DNA from: Carpediemonas membranifera
Taxonomy: Eukaryota > Fornicata
Direction of reading: 5' to 3'
Length of the DNA: 64,000 nucleotides
Assembly: GCA_019828565.1 (NCBI GenBank)
Contig: JAHDYR010000062.1
Coordinates: 1,364,001 to 1,428,000 of the forward strand
A program made the position numbers and the translations under genes. Shown piece by piece: positions 54,708 through 62,698 of this stretch (the first letter of the stretch is position 1; each line of letters opens with the position of its first letter). Below the pieces are notes generated by a model. The model was given only the letters and a program-made list of their open reading frames with translations. It was not told where the DNA came from and searched no databases.

Positions 54708-55676
54708 CTACCAGAGCTTCGGCTTCTTGATGTGAATGTGCTTCAGTGCGTCATTCACCGCCTTCTTGGCCTCGTTGGCAGCCTTCTCGGCAGTCTTCTT
54801 CGCCTCGGCGGCAGCTTGGGCAGGGTCCTTGATGGCCTTGCCTACCTCGGTTACAGCCAGGTTAGCAGTGTCCTTCGCGGTGTCAGCGGCCTTGCCGATC
54901 TCCTTGGCGGCATCGTTCACGATCTTCTTGGCTTCGCCGGCTGCAGCCTCAGCGGCCTTCTTAGCTTCACTGGCGGCGGCTTCGGCAGCCTTCTCGGCAG
55001 TCTTCTTCGCCTCGGCGGCAGCTTGGGCAGGGTCCTTGATGGCCTTGCCTACCTCGGTTACAGCCAGGTTAGCAGTGTCCTTCGCGGTGTCAGCGGCCTT
55101 GCCGATCTCCTTGGCGGCATCGTTCACGATCTTCTTGGCTTCGCCTGCTGCAGCCTCAGCGGCCTTCTTCGCCTCAGCGGCGGCCTTCTCGGCAGTCTCC
55201 TTCGCGTGGTCCGCGGCGTTAGACACTCCACCAACAACACCCTCGGCGACCTTCTTGGCGCCATCTGCGGCGTCCCCGGCAAGGTGCACGGAAGCCCCAG
55301 CCACGTCGCCAGCGGCGTTGAGCGCGGCCTTGGCACCATCGCCGACGAACTCCATGACCTCTTCGGCAGCGTCACCGGCAGCATCAACGGCGGCGCCAGC
55401 GACCTTTTGGGCGTTTTCGGCGGCATCACCGATAGCCGCCTTTCCCGCTTCAAATCCCTTGCCAACTGTCTCAGCTGCATGCTTAGCGCCGTCAATAGCA
55501 TGTCCCGCGAATTCCTGGCCCTTCTCGAATGCCTCACCGCCCATGTCGGTGGCCTTCTTGGCGAGCTGGCCAGCCTTCTCGCCAGCGACGCTCGAAATCA
55601 TCATCTCGGCCATATTCGGCGCTGCTGCCTTCATGCATGACTGGAAACACGATGCAAAGAGATTGATTCTGACCAT
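54708..55676 (-). CDS. Ala/Lys/Glu-rich LEA-like repeat protein with recent internal tandem duplication
   Basis: From the ATG at 55676 the product has 322 residues; ATGs at 55634 and 55610 are alternatives. The sequence is an almost continuous amphipathic helix made of 11-residue-like units (AAEAKKTAEKA, DAAKEIGKAAD, AGDAAEEVMEF), typical of group 3 LEA or apolipoprotein-like proteins that protect membranes and proteins during drying, cold or salt stress. Two 69-residue blocks are near-identical in DNA (54784-54963 and 54991-55170). Ends HIHIKKPKLW. Function in stress tolerance is inference from composition; perilipin-like lipid-droplet coating is an alternative. Confidence 0.65.
   Translation of the reverse strand: MVRINLFASCFQSCMKAAAPNMAEMMISSVAGEKAGQLAKKATDMGGEAFEKGQEFAGHAIDGAKHAAETVGKGFEAGKAAIGDAAENAQKVAGAAVDAAGDAAEEVMEFVGDGAKAALNAAGDVAGASVHLAGDAADGAKKVAEGVVGGVSNAADHAKETAEKAAAEAKKAAEAAAGEAKKIVNDAAKEIGKAADTAKDTANLAVTEVGKAIKDPAQAAAEAKKTAEKAAEAAASEAKKAAEAAAGEAKKIVNDAAKEIGKAADTAKDTANLAVTEVGKAIKDPAQAAAEAKKTAEKAANEAKKAVNDALKHIHIKKPKLW
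54784..54963 (-). repeat. Tandem repeat unit 1 of the LEA-like gene
   Basis: Nearly identical to 54991-55170, offset 207 bp (69 codons), with only a few changes. Confidence 0.9.
54991..55170 (-). repeat. Tandem repeat unit 2 of the LEA-like gene
   Basis: Nearly identical to unit 1; the offset preserves the reading frame. Confidence 0.9.
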
Positions 55677-55910
55677 TTCGAGTTTCACCTTCTTTCTCAA
55701 TGAGCAGATTTCCGATCTCCGATCTTTCCACATCGAAGATCCGCTTAGCCCGACAAGATACTCATCATACACGAGCCTGGCTCAATCCACTGTTTCTCAT
55801 TTCCATTGAGGCAGTCTTGAGATAAATTTCTGATCGGGACTGATTCTTGGAATTGGATTCTGACACTGCTGATTCACTCATCGAGCAATACGACATGCCA
55901 TTTACATACA

Positions 55911-56477
55911 TCAGTGAGCTCCACACTGCTGGTAGCCACTGGGCTCCTGGCCGCTGGGCTGGTACGCCCCAGGGGGCGCGTAGGGCTGCGCCTGCATGGG
56001 GGGGTAGGGTGCCTGCGGCTGGCCCTGCTGGAACTGCTGGGGGGCCATGCCGAGGGGCTGGTAGCCGTAGCTGGGGTTAAGGGCGCGGGCCTTGACGCCG
56101 TTCTTCTGGTAGAAGCCGATGAGGACGAGGATGATGCCGACCGCGAACAGGATGAAGCCGAAGTTGGCAAGGAAGGGACTGAGCATGATGCAGATGATCC
56201 CATAGGGTATGAGGGTTTGCTTGGAGTATGTGCCCTTGAAGGCCTTGATGAGGCAGAAGAAGAGGACGACTTCCGCCACAATAACGATAAGAATAAATGC
56301 GATAACGACAAGAAGGGGAGAGATCGCGATGAGGAAGTAGATGACGAAGACGACGAAGAGAGAGATCAACGCGCCGACGCCGTCGCCAGAATCGCCAGAA
56401 TCGTCGTCATCATCGCACATGACAGTAGCGAACAAGAACGTGAAGAGTATAGCCTTCCAGAGGAGAGATGAACGCAT
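55911..56477 (-). CDS. Small multi-pass membrane protein with signal peptide and Pro/Gln-rich tail
   Basis: The product has 188 residues. Signal peptide MRSSLLWKAILFTFLFATVMC, an acidic mature start (DDDDDSGDSGDG), then three or four TM helices (ALISLFVVFVIYFLIAI, LLVVIAFILIVIVAEVVLFFCLI, GIICIMLSPFLANFGFILFAVGIILVLIGFY) and a cytosolic tail with QP-rich repeats (GYQPLGMAPQQFQQGQPQAPYPPMQAQPYAPPGAYQ). This layout, few TM helices and a PQ/Y-rich tail, resembles small tetraspan or CD225/plasma-membrane trafficking proteins, but no family is firmly recognised. The palindrome at 56499-56526 lies about 20 bases upstream of the ATG. TGTAAATGG follows the stop codon. Confidence 0.6.
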   Translation of the reverse strand: MRSSLLWKAILFTFLFATVMCDDDDDSGDSGDGVGALISLFVVFVIYFLIAISPLLVVIAFILIVIVAEVVLFFCLIKAFKGTYSKQTLIPYGIICIMLSPFLANFGFILFAVGIILVLIGFYQKNGVKARALNPSYGYQPLGMAPQQFQQGQPQAPYPPMQAQPYAPPGAYQPSGQEPSGYQQCGAH

Positions 56478-56498
56478 GTGTTTGCTTGGACAAGAAAT

Positions 56499-56526
56499 CT
56501 ACAATCTCGAGATCCCGAGATTGTAG
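56499..56526 (+). repeat. 11-bp perfect inverted repeat CTACAATCTCG...CGAGATTGTAG
   Basis: Both arms are exact with a 6-base spacer. It lies 22 bases before the start codon of the membrane protein at 55911-56477 (minus strand), a position suited to a dimeric transcription factor site or a leader hairpin. Confidence 0.55.
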
Positions 56527-56598
56527 AATTTACGGGGATTTAACGAAGAATCTACAGTGCCATCGCGACTTGATATTGTCATCCGGAAGTTTATAAAC

Positions 56599-57729
56599 CT
56601 ACTTGTACTGCCTGTTAATGTTCGTGACCATGGCGCCCTTGGTGACGTAAATCGTCGTCCCCGACGCTCCAGGCTCCTTGCTGAACGTCACATGCAGCAT
56701 TTCCTCAATAACCCGCTCGAGCTCCTCGATGAACGGGGTCATCAGGCCGACCCTCAGCTTGGACACCTCTGGGCAGAGGGCCATGAGGCACAGGGCGAGG
56801 GGGACGAGCTGGGGCGAAACACACCCGCCGCCCGCAATTACACCGAGAGTGCGTCGGGCAGCAAGCGTGCCCACGCGGATGGCGGGGTTGACCGCGTCTG
56901 TGTCGACCCTCGCCTCGGGGAAGCACATCGAGGACGCCTCGGCCACGCGCGTGACCTCGGCGTCCGTCTGGGTGACCGTGAAGACGCCATATCCGCCTGC
57001 TGAGTGCTGCGGCTTTGCCTTGACGGCCAGATTGTTGGATGAATCGGCGTTGATGTACTGGCGCATGACGTTGTTGGTCGTGGCCATCGCAGTGGTGGGC
57101 AGGTCGTTCGCGGCGATGCCCCATGCATACGTCAGCAGCCGCTTCACCTGACCCTCGTTGACCAGGTCAATCGGCTCAAGGTTCTTGACACAAGGCATAG
57201 TCACGGCCACCTCGCCCTGAGGGATCGCCTTCGAGTCCTGACTGGGGTCCATCACAGCACGGGTGGCGATGTGTATCCGGGCGCCGTCGATACCCGCGGC
57301 CTTGAGCACGGGCAACCCGCCGGTCTGAAGGACGTCGGCGGATAGGTCAATCGCATTGTGGGTGGCGCCGAAGAGCTTAATGCGCGTGGTTGCTGTGATA
57401 TTCTGATCCTCACCGCTGGAGAAGGCCAGCATGACGAGAACAGGCTCCAGGTACCAGGCTATGGTCCTCGAGGGGTGGAGGCGGTAGGATCGGCCGCCGA
57501 CGGTGGGAATGGATCCGGGGGGGTTGAAATGGAACGTGCGACCAGAAACCCACCAGAAACGCCCATATTCCTGGCCAACGACCTTAGGAGTACAGATCTT
57601 GACGACGAAATTAAGAAAAGACTCTTCATACGGCTTCACGCGCTGTGTCTCATCCGTAAAGTCTGGGATGAGCAATGGATTCTTTGTGATGACGGATAAG
57701 ACGACTCTATAGCGAAAAGCATCGGCCAT
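56599..57729 (-). CDS. RCL1: RCL1, RNA 3'-terminal phosphate cyclase-like ribosome biogenesis factor
   Basis: The product has 376 residues, as in yeast and human RCL1 (~370). Family blocks: FRYRVVLSVITKNPLLI, YEESFLNFVVKI, a GGRSYRLHPSRTIAWYLEPVLVMLAFS segment (family: C..SR.lgYFLEpll.LapF), LKAAGIDGARI, VRQ-like and GGYGVFTVTQTDA (family: SPGYGlsL.aET), GGCVSPQLVPLALCLMALCPEVSKLRVG. The catalytic His of true RNA cyclases is not seen in the C-terminal part, in line with RCL1 being a non-cyclase. RCL1 binds Bms1 and acts at site A2 of pre-18S rRNA in the nucleolus. Some insertions suggest a divergent copy. Confidence 0.85.
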   Translation of the reverse strand: MADAFRYRVVLSVITKNPLLIPDFTDETQRVKPYEESFLNFVVKICTPKVVGQEYGRFWWVSGRTFHFNPPGSIPTVGGRSYRLHPSRTIAWYLEPVLVMLAFSSGEDQNITATTRIKLFGATHNAIDLSADVLQTGGLPVLKAAGIDGARIHIATRAVMDPSQDSKAIPQGEVAVTMPCVKNLEPIDLVNEGQVKRLLTYAWGIAANDLPTTAMATTNNVMRQYINADSSNNLAVKAKPQHSAGGYGVFTVTQTDAEVTRVAEASSMCFPEARVDTDAVNPAIRVGTLAARRTLGVIAGGGCVSPQLVPLALCLMALCPEVSKLRVGLMTPFIEELERVIEEMLHVTFSKEPGASGTTIYVTKGAMVTNINRQYK

Positions 57730-57942
57730 TGTATCAAACTCGCCTCTCGATCCTCCTCGTCGGGTCCGTTAATGGTAAACATATGGACATGTATATCAGC
57801 CATAAAACAGCCAGCAACACCTAGACATGAGCTTAGAGACTACTGGTGAGACTATCTTCTTTCAGCCCCAGGAAACAAGTCCCTCCGCCGAGACCCACAC
57901 CCGTAAGTACCCCGCTGGTTTACTCCATCAAGCTATGATACA

Positions 57943-60073
57943 CTACCGCCTGCCCTCGGACACCAGCCCCCGGGCCAGTGGGATGTCCCCACTCCCACTC
58001 CGCTTCATCCTGAGTCCAGACATCGGCCGGGTGGGAGCAGCACTGCGCTGGTTCGTGTGGCCCTGGTTATACTGCGCTTCGGTGTTCTGAACAGCAGAGG
58101 CGGGCACCACGTCAGGCCCCGTGGGTCCTAGGGCGTCCTCGGTCGTGTACCGCGTGTTCGTGGGGTACTGCTGCTTCCTCTGGTGTGTGAAAGCTGACAC
58201 AGGCCTCTTGGACGCGGAGTCGATCTGCCGGACCTGCGGCCTGAGGATATTCCCTGCCTTATCCTGCGAAGTTAAGTACCAGATCTGCTCGACCTCGTCC
58301 CACTGGGCCAACGAGAGCACGGCGTCCTTCATGTCGGCGGGCAGCAGACAGTCCGAGATGAGGGCCTCGAGGTTGAGTTCTCTGAGGAACTGGCTCTGTT
58401 GTTCGAGAAGCTCGGCGTTCTCCTGGCGGAGCTGGGCGGCGATCTCGTACGCCTCCTCGAGTGCCGCGTCCTTCTCCATGAGCGCCCTCTCTCTGTCCGC
58501 GAGCACCCCATGGGTCTGTTCAAGCTCAGACTCGAGCGACTCCACTGCCGCCGTCTTCTCGTCGAGTTCCTCTTGCAAGCTGTTGTACGTCGCCTTGAAC
58601 GTCTGCTCGCGGCGCTTGTAGTGGTTCTTGATCTTCCCAAGGTCATCGTGGAACTTCTGCTGCAGCTGCACCTTCTCCTTGCTCTTTTCACGGAGTTTCA
58701 GCTTAGCCTTCTGCAGCAGCGCCTTGTGCTCGTGGGCCCTTGTCTTGAGGCTCTCCTCGACAATCCCGCCCTTGACCAGCTGTGCCTCCTTCTCCTCCAG
58801 CTTCGACTTCATCGCATCGAGTTGCCTCTGAGCCTCCTTCGCCGCTTCCGTGTCTGCCGCGGGCACGCCGTTCACTGGCGGTGAGGCGACTACACCGGCG
58901 ACCACGCCCACCTGCTGGCCGAGCATGGCCTTAAGCTGCTCGATCTGGTCCCTCATCTGTCTGAGCATAGCATCCTTGGGGTCCTCGTTGATACGCGGCT
59001 TGTTCTTGATCTGCTTAGCTCTGTCTGCAAACCGCAGCGTGCTGAGCGTCTCGTCGTAGTTGTAGCCTGCAGGACCAATATTGGCGATCATCACGGTCTT
59101 AGAATTCCCGCCGAGCGAATCCTGGAGGAGCTTGGTCAACTTAGAGTCGCTGTACGGCACATGCTCCTTGGGGTTGTCTGCCCGCGCCACGAGGGCTGTG
59201 ATACACCGTCCGAGCGTCGTCAGTGACATGTTGATCTTCACGCCCTCTTGGAAACGGGCACCCTCCGCGCCGGTCTTCTTCTGCCGCTCCGAGCCTGCCA
59301 GATCGACCAGATTGAGCTTACCGACCTTGAACGTCTCCTTGCCGTCAATGACCTCGCGACATTCCATGCGAAGTGTGAAGATCGAGTGAGATCTCGACGA
59401 CTGCTTGTTCATGGCCGTAGCGGCTGTGACACGGGCCTTGTTGCCCCGCTTGACAATCTGGTCGACGTCTGCCTCACACTTGACTGTGTGCGCAGACAGG
59501 CCTTCGACGAAAAAGGCCTCGATGTTTTTGTCGTAACGCAGCTTCAGCTTCTCTCCCTTTTTCGGCTCCAACAGGTCTCTGATCTCCTCATTGTAGATCT
59601 CGAGGAAGGAGGCCTGGATCAGGAACTGATGGTCTTTCGGGGCGTCCCCCACTGTGTCGAAGAAGTACTGCATGGCGTTGGGAATGATGCCTCGCTTGTC
59701 AGGGGGGGAGTTCTCACCGGACATGGTGAAGGTCTTGCCTGTGTGAGGGTGGTGGGGTGTACTAACCAGAGCCGGTCTGGCCGTAGGCGAAGATGGTGCC
59801 GTTGTAGCCCTTGATAACGTCGTCAACAATGGGCTGGATTGAGCCCGCAAAAACATCAATCTGAGTGCTATCGGCATCATATACACCGTCATACGTGAAC
59901 GTCTTGGTTCCAAACTTCTTATCGGGGTCAGGGTTGCGGATATGTACCTGATTCATGTTGGGATCCATCTGCACGATGGCCTCGCCCTCCTCGTGACCAC
60001 CAATCGGACGAACACGAACGATAACCTTCACATTATCGGCGGAGGAAGAGTTTGAGCTGTGCTTCTTCGCCAT
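57943..60073 (-). CDS. Kinesin-2 motor (KIF3/FLA10-like), spliced: 60073-59767 joined to 59738-57943
   Basis: After splicing the product has 700 residues. N-terminal motor: VKVIVRVRPIGGHEEGE, the P-loop GQTGSGKTFTMSG, which the intron interrupts, then NKQSSRSHSIFTL (switch I), LVDLAGSERQKKTGAEG (switch II), YSDSKLTKLLQDSLGGNSKT and a neck with AKQIKNKPRINEDPKDAMLRQ, the signature of heterotrimeric kinesin-2. A coiled coil (~380-580) and a globular/basic tail follow. Kinesin-2 drives anterograde intraflagellar transport, in agreement with IQUB. Start ATG 60073 is preceded, 15-30 bases upstream, by the recurrent CGCAGTTTAG motif. Confidence 0.95.
59739..59766 (-). other. Intron in the kinesin-2 gene (28 nt, GTTAGT...CACACAG)
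   Basis: It splits the P-loop Gly codon of GQTGSGKT (G|GC, phase 1). At 28 nt it is the shortest intron here and among very short spliceosomal introns. Confidence 0.95.
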
Positions 60074-60087
60074 GCGTGATGTTGAGT

Positions 60088-60103
60088 ACTAAACTGCGAA
60101 TTT
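60088..60103 (-). promoter_or_regulatory. Recurrent ATTCGCAGTTTAGTAC motif
   Basis: It lies 15 to 30 bases upstream of the kinesin-2 start codon, the closest of the copies to an ATG, so it is the best candidate for a transcription start element. Confidence 0.35.
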
Positions 60104-60416
60104 TGGGTCCGACGTTCCTGAGCCCGAGGAGCGGCCCGTGACGAGCTTGGATGATGCTTTCACGTAAGCCGCTGCCGAGGATTTGTGGGATTTGCACAGA
60201 AATTTCTGCGTTCCTTCTTCCAACTCGATCTTCTAAAATCCATTTTAGCCAACACGCTCCGCCAAGCTAATCATGCAACACTGCCGCGCAATCTGACCAC
60301 GTGCAGCATTCCGCAGTTTTAGACACCATCGGAGGCAAATCTGACGAAACCTGTCAGTGACCTGCTGCGGCAGTTACAGCAATGTCATTCAATCATCACG
60401 AGCGATACCACCTGCA
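60104..60416 (+). other. Divergent promoter region, kinesin-2 / GT2
   Basis: No coding frame. It carries a copy of the recurrent motif on the plus strand at 60308-60323. Confidence 0.5.
60308..60323 (+). promoter_or_regulatory. Recurrent ATTCCGCAGTTTTAGA motif
   Basis: About 95 bases upstream of the GT2 start codon at 60417. Confidence 0.3.
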
Positions 60417-62396
60417 ATGACGCGATCTATGCAGAATGACTACTCGTCGTCGGACTATTCATCGGATTATTCATCATACGACTCTGAATACGACAGCGAG
60501 TACGATTCCTCGGCATCAGGCAGCTCATCTGACGGAAACATGGCAAAACTTAAGCAGCTAGCGAGATTGAGGGCCATGCAGCACAACCCCGGCCCGGCAC
60601 AGGAGCTGCGCCAGGTGAACCAGCAGCCCCAGGCGGTACAGAGCCAGCCCATCCAGCAAATCATTCAGCCCGCCATCATCGCCCCATCCGAGGCGAGTCG
60701 TCGCATCGTGCACTACTCTTCCAAGATGTCTTACGACGAGGTATGGGACTACACGCAAGAGTTCTTCGGCCGGTGCAACGACAGAATCAAGGCCAAGCAC
60801 AGAGCTGCGTTCGCCCGCGACGAGTCTATCCGGTGGCTGCACCTGATCTGGCTTGCGGCGTGGGGAATCACCGTCGGCACGATAGTCGCCATCGTCCTCA
60901 TCTACCCAGGCCTGCTCGCGGACATTCTCGACTACTCCACCTACGGCTACTTCTTGTTCACTGCGATCGAGTACGCGCTCATCCTCCGGTCGCTGAAAAC
61001 GGCAGTTTATGACCCGCCCATCGTGCTGGAGGAGGAGGAGGAGGTGCAGCGGCTGCCCAAGGGCAAGGTATGTCTCATGCTTGCCTTTGGCTGGAACACG
61101 ATTGGGCTATCTGACGAGGAGAAGGCAAAGGTCCGTGATTCCCGCCTTGCCGCTATTACGGACTCCATTGAGGCTGCAGGGAGGGTGTTCGAGCCCCAGG
61201 ACATATTTGTCGTCCACAACAGCAACGACGTCCAGTTCGACGAGGAGGACGGCACCAAGACTTCCGCCCTGCCCGACACGGTCGTGCAGGAGTTCCTTCG
61301 GGGCAAGGCAGTGTATGCTGGCCTCGAGATCGCCAACAAGTCCGTCGCCGTGTACTACTGCGCCGAGCTGGTCGACAGGCTGGGCTACGAGTACTCTATC
61401 GTGATGGACGACGACTGCGAGGTCCCCCCGCAGCTGACGGAGGTTCTCAGAGGGAACCTCGAGGACGACGCCTACTGCTTCGCCATCACTGCCGCCAGGA
61501 GCAATGAATCGTTCATGCCCCAGCTCCTGGCCAACGAGCAGGCGATCGAGTACGCCCTGTCCGATCTCGCCAAGATCTCCCAGGCCGCGTTCAGCCCCAA
61601 GGCCTCCGTCCTCTCGCCGCACGGGGCCGCCAACATGTGGAAGGCGCACCTCCTGCCCCAAGTCATGGCCCAGCACAACTGCATATTCGACGGCGAAGAC
61701 TACCAGATGGGGAAGATACTCCGCGAGAAGTTCCCCAAGGGCCGTATGTCGATGATCTCCTCCTGCCACGTCCCCACGAACGTCCCCACCGCCATCAGGG
61801 CGCTCACAAGGCAGCGGAAGAACTCGTGGGACCTGGCCGCCCACCAGTTCCTGTGCGGCGGGCTCTGCGGCAGTCCCCACACCGCAGAGTACCTGCAGGT
61901 GATCCTGTGCCTGCCGTTCAACATCAGGAACATGGTGCTGCGCGTGTACACCGCCCAGGACGTCTGGACGGCGATTCAGGATTACTTTAGGGTGCCCCTG
62001 CTTGTCTGGTACATGTGGAAGACGGTGCTCAACCTCGAGATCAACTTGTGGGTTGTCGCGTCGTTCGCACTCATGTTTATCACTCAATGGACCGTCGCCT
62101 TTTCGTTCCAGCACTTTAAGGTCAAGAATCGGCCCGAGTTACAGATGAAGGGTGGCGCCGGCATGACCACTATGTGCTGCCTCGCCTTCCCCTTCTACCG
62201 ATTCTATCTCTCCTTCGTCCGGGTCGCGTCGTTACTGACGTATCTGTTTTCGTACCAGTCGATTAAGCGGACGGCCATACCGGTCGCCCAAACCGGAGTC
62301 GAGTCGACCTTGCCCGAGTACTTCACACTCGAGGACATCCCCAAGCGGGAGAGACGGCATCCGGTGACTACGCCCAGCCTAAATCAATCCCGCTAA
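60417..62396 (+). CDS. Processive GT2 family glycosyltransferase (chitin/hyaluronan/cellulose synthase-like)
   Basis: From the ATG at 60417 (MTRSMQNDYSSSD) the product has 659 residues. The N-terminus is a Ser/Asp/Tyr repeat (SDYSSDYSSYDSEYDSEYDSS), probably phosphorylated. Two TM helices lie at ~140-195. The cytosolic GT-A domain has the metal-binding D-x-D as MDDDCEVP (~329-336), the catalytic ED in GEDYQMG (~427) and RQRKNSW in place of the Q/R-x-x-RW end motif. Several C-terminal TM helices follow, forming the polysaccharide channel. It probably makes a beta-linked extracellular polymer; the sugar is not determined. Chitin-like cyst-wall synthesis is a reasonable guess. The TM layout (2 + 4 or 5) fits hyaluronan/chitin synthases more than bacterial cellulose synthase. 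Confidence 0.8.
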   Translation: MTRSMQNDYSSSDYSSDYSSYDSEYDSEYDSSASGSSSDGNMAKLKQLARLRAMQHNPGPAQELRQVNQQPQAVQSQPIQQIIQPAIIAPSEASRRIVHYSSKMSYDEVWDYTQEFFGRCNDRIKAKHRAAFARDESIRWLHLIWLAAWGITVGTIVAIVLIYPGLLADILDYSTYGYFLFTAIEYALILRSLKTAVYDPPIVLEEEEEVQRLPKGKVCLMLAFGWNTIGLSDEEKAKVRDSRLAAITDSIEAAGRVFEPQDIFVVHNSNDVQFDEEDGTKTSALPDTVVQEFLRGKAVYAGLEIANKSVAVYYCAELVDRLGYEYSIVMDDDCEVPPQLTEVLRGNLEDDAYCFAITAARSNESFMPQLLANEQAIEYALSDLAKISQAAFSPKASVLSPHGAANMWKAHLLPQVMAQHNCIFDGEDYQMGKILREKFPKGRMSMISSCHVPTNVPTAIRALTRQRKNSWDLAAHQFLCGGLCGSPHTAEYLQVILCLPFNIRNMVLRVYTAQDVWTAIQDYFRVPLLVWYMWKTVLNLEINLWVVASFALMFITQWTVAFSFQHFKVKNRPELQMKGGAGMTTMCCLAFPFYRFYLSFVRVASLLTYLFSYQSIKRTAIPVAQTGVESTLPEYFTLEDIPKRERRHPVTTPSLNQSR

Positions 62397-62698
62397 ATTT
62401 GCGGCTATAAATAGAGTTGAGATTGCGGCTTTCTGGAGTGGGCGAAGGAAGTGTGCCGAGTCTGGTGGGTCCCGAGGCCGATGTTGGTATGGCTGGGTTA
62501 AGACTCGAGAAGGTCCCCAATCTTCACCGAATCAACAAGGAAGAGAATCAACAGAAGAAGTTTTTGCGTGGGAAGATTTTCAGCTTCCACTTTTCAGACA
62601 GTATCGATATCGATTTCGAACGCGACCAGACAATGCGTTCCACCAAAGTGGTGTCCATTGGTGCCTACTTCTCCATCATTGTCAATGCCGCTTCGAAG
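62397..62698 (+). other. Intergenic/leader region, about 300 bp
   Basis: It holds TATAAATAG at 62406-62414 just past the GT2 gene, and the palindrome at 62603-62614. An in-frame ATG at 62633 is an alternative start for the next gene. Confidence 0.5.
62603..62614 (+). repeat. ATCGATATCGAT palindrome
   Basis: Perfect 12-bp palindrome, 20 bases before ATG 62633. A related GATCGAGATATCGA lies at 53775-53788, just upstream of the P-domain receptor gene. Candidate shared regulatory site. Confidence 0.4.

Noticed and set aside
57827-58090. Plus-strand frame with a GTAAGT donor-like site at 57903
   Set aside because: It overlaps the 3' end of kinesin-2 in antisense and has no recognisable protein content.
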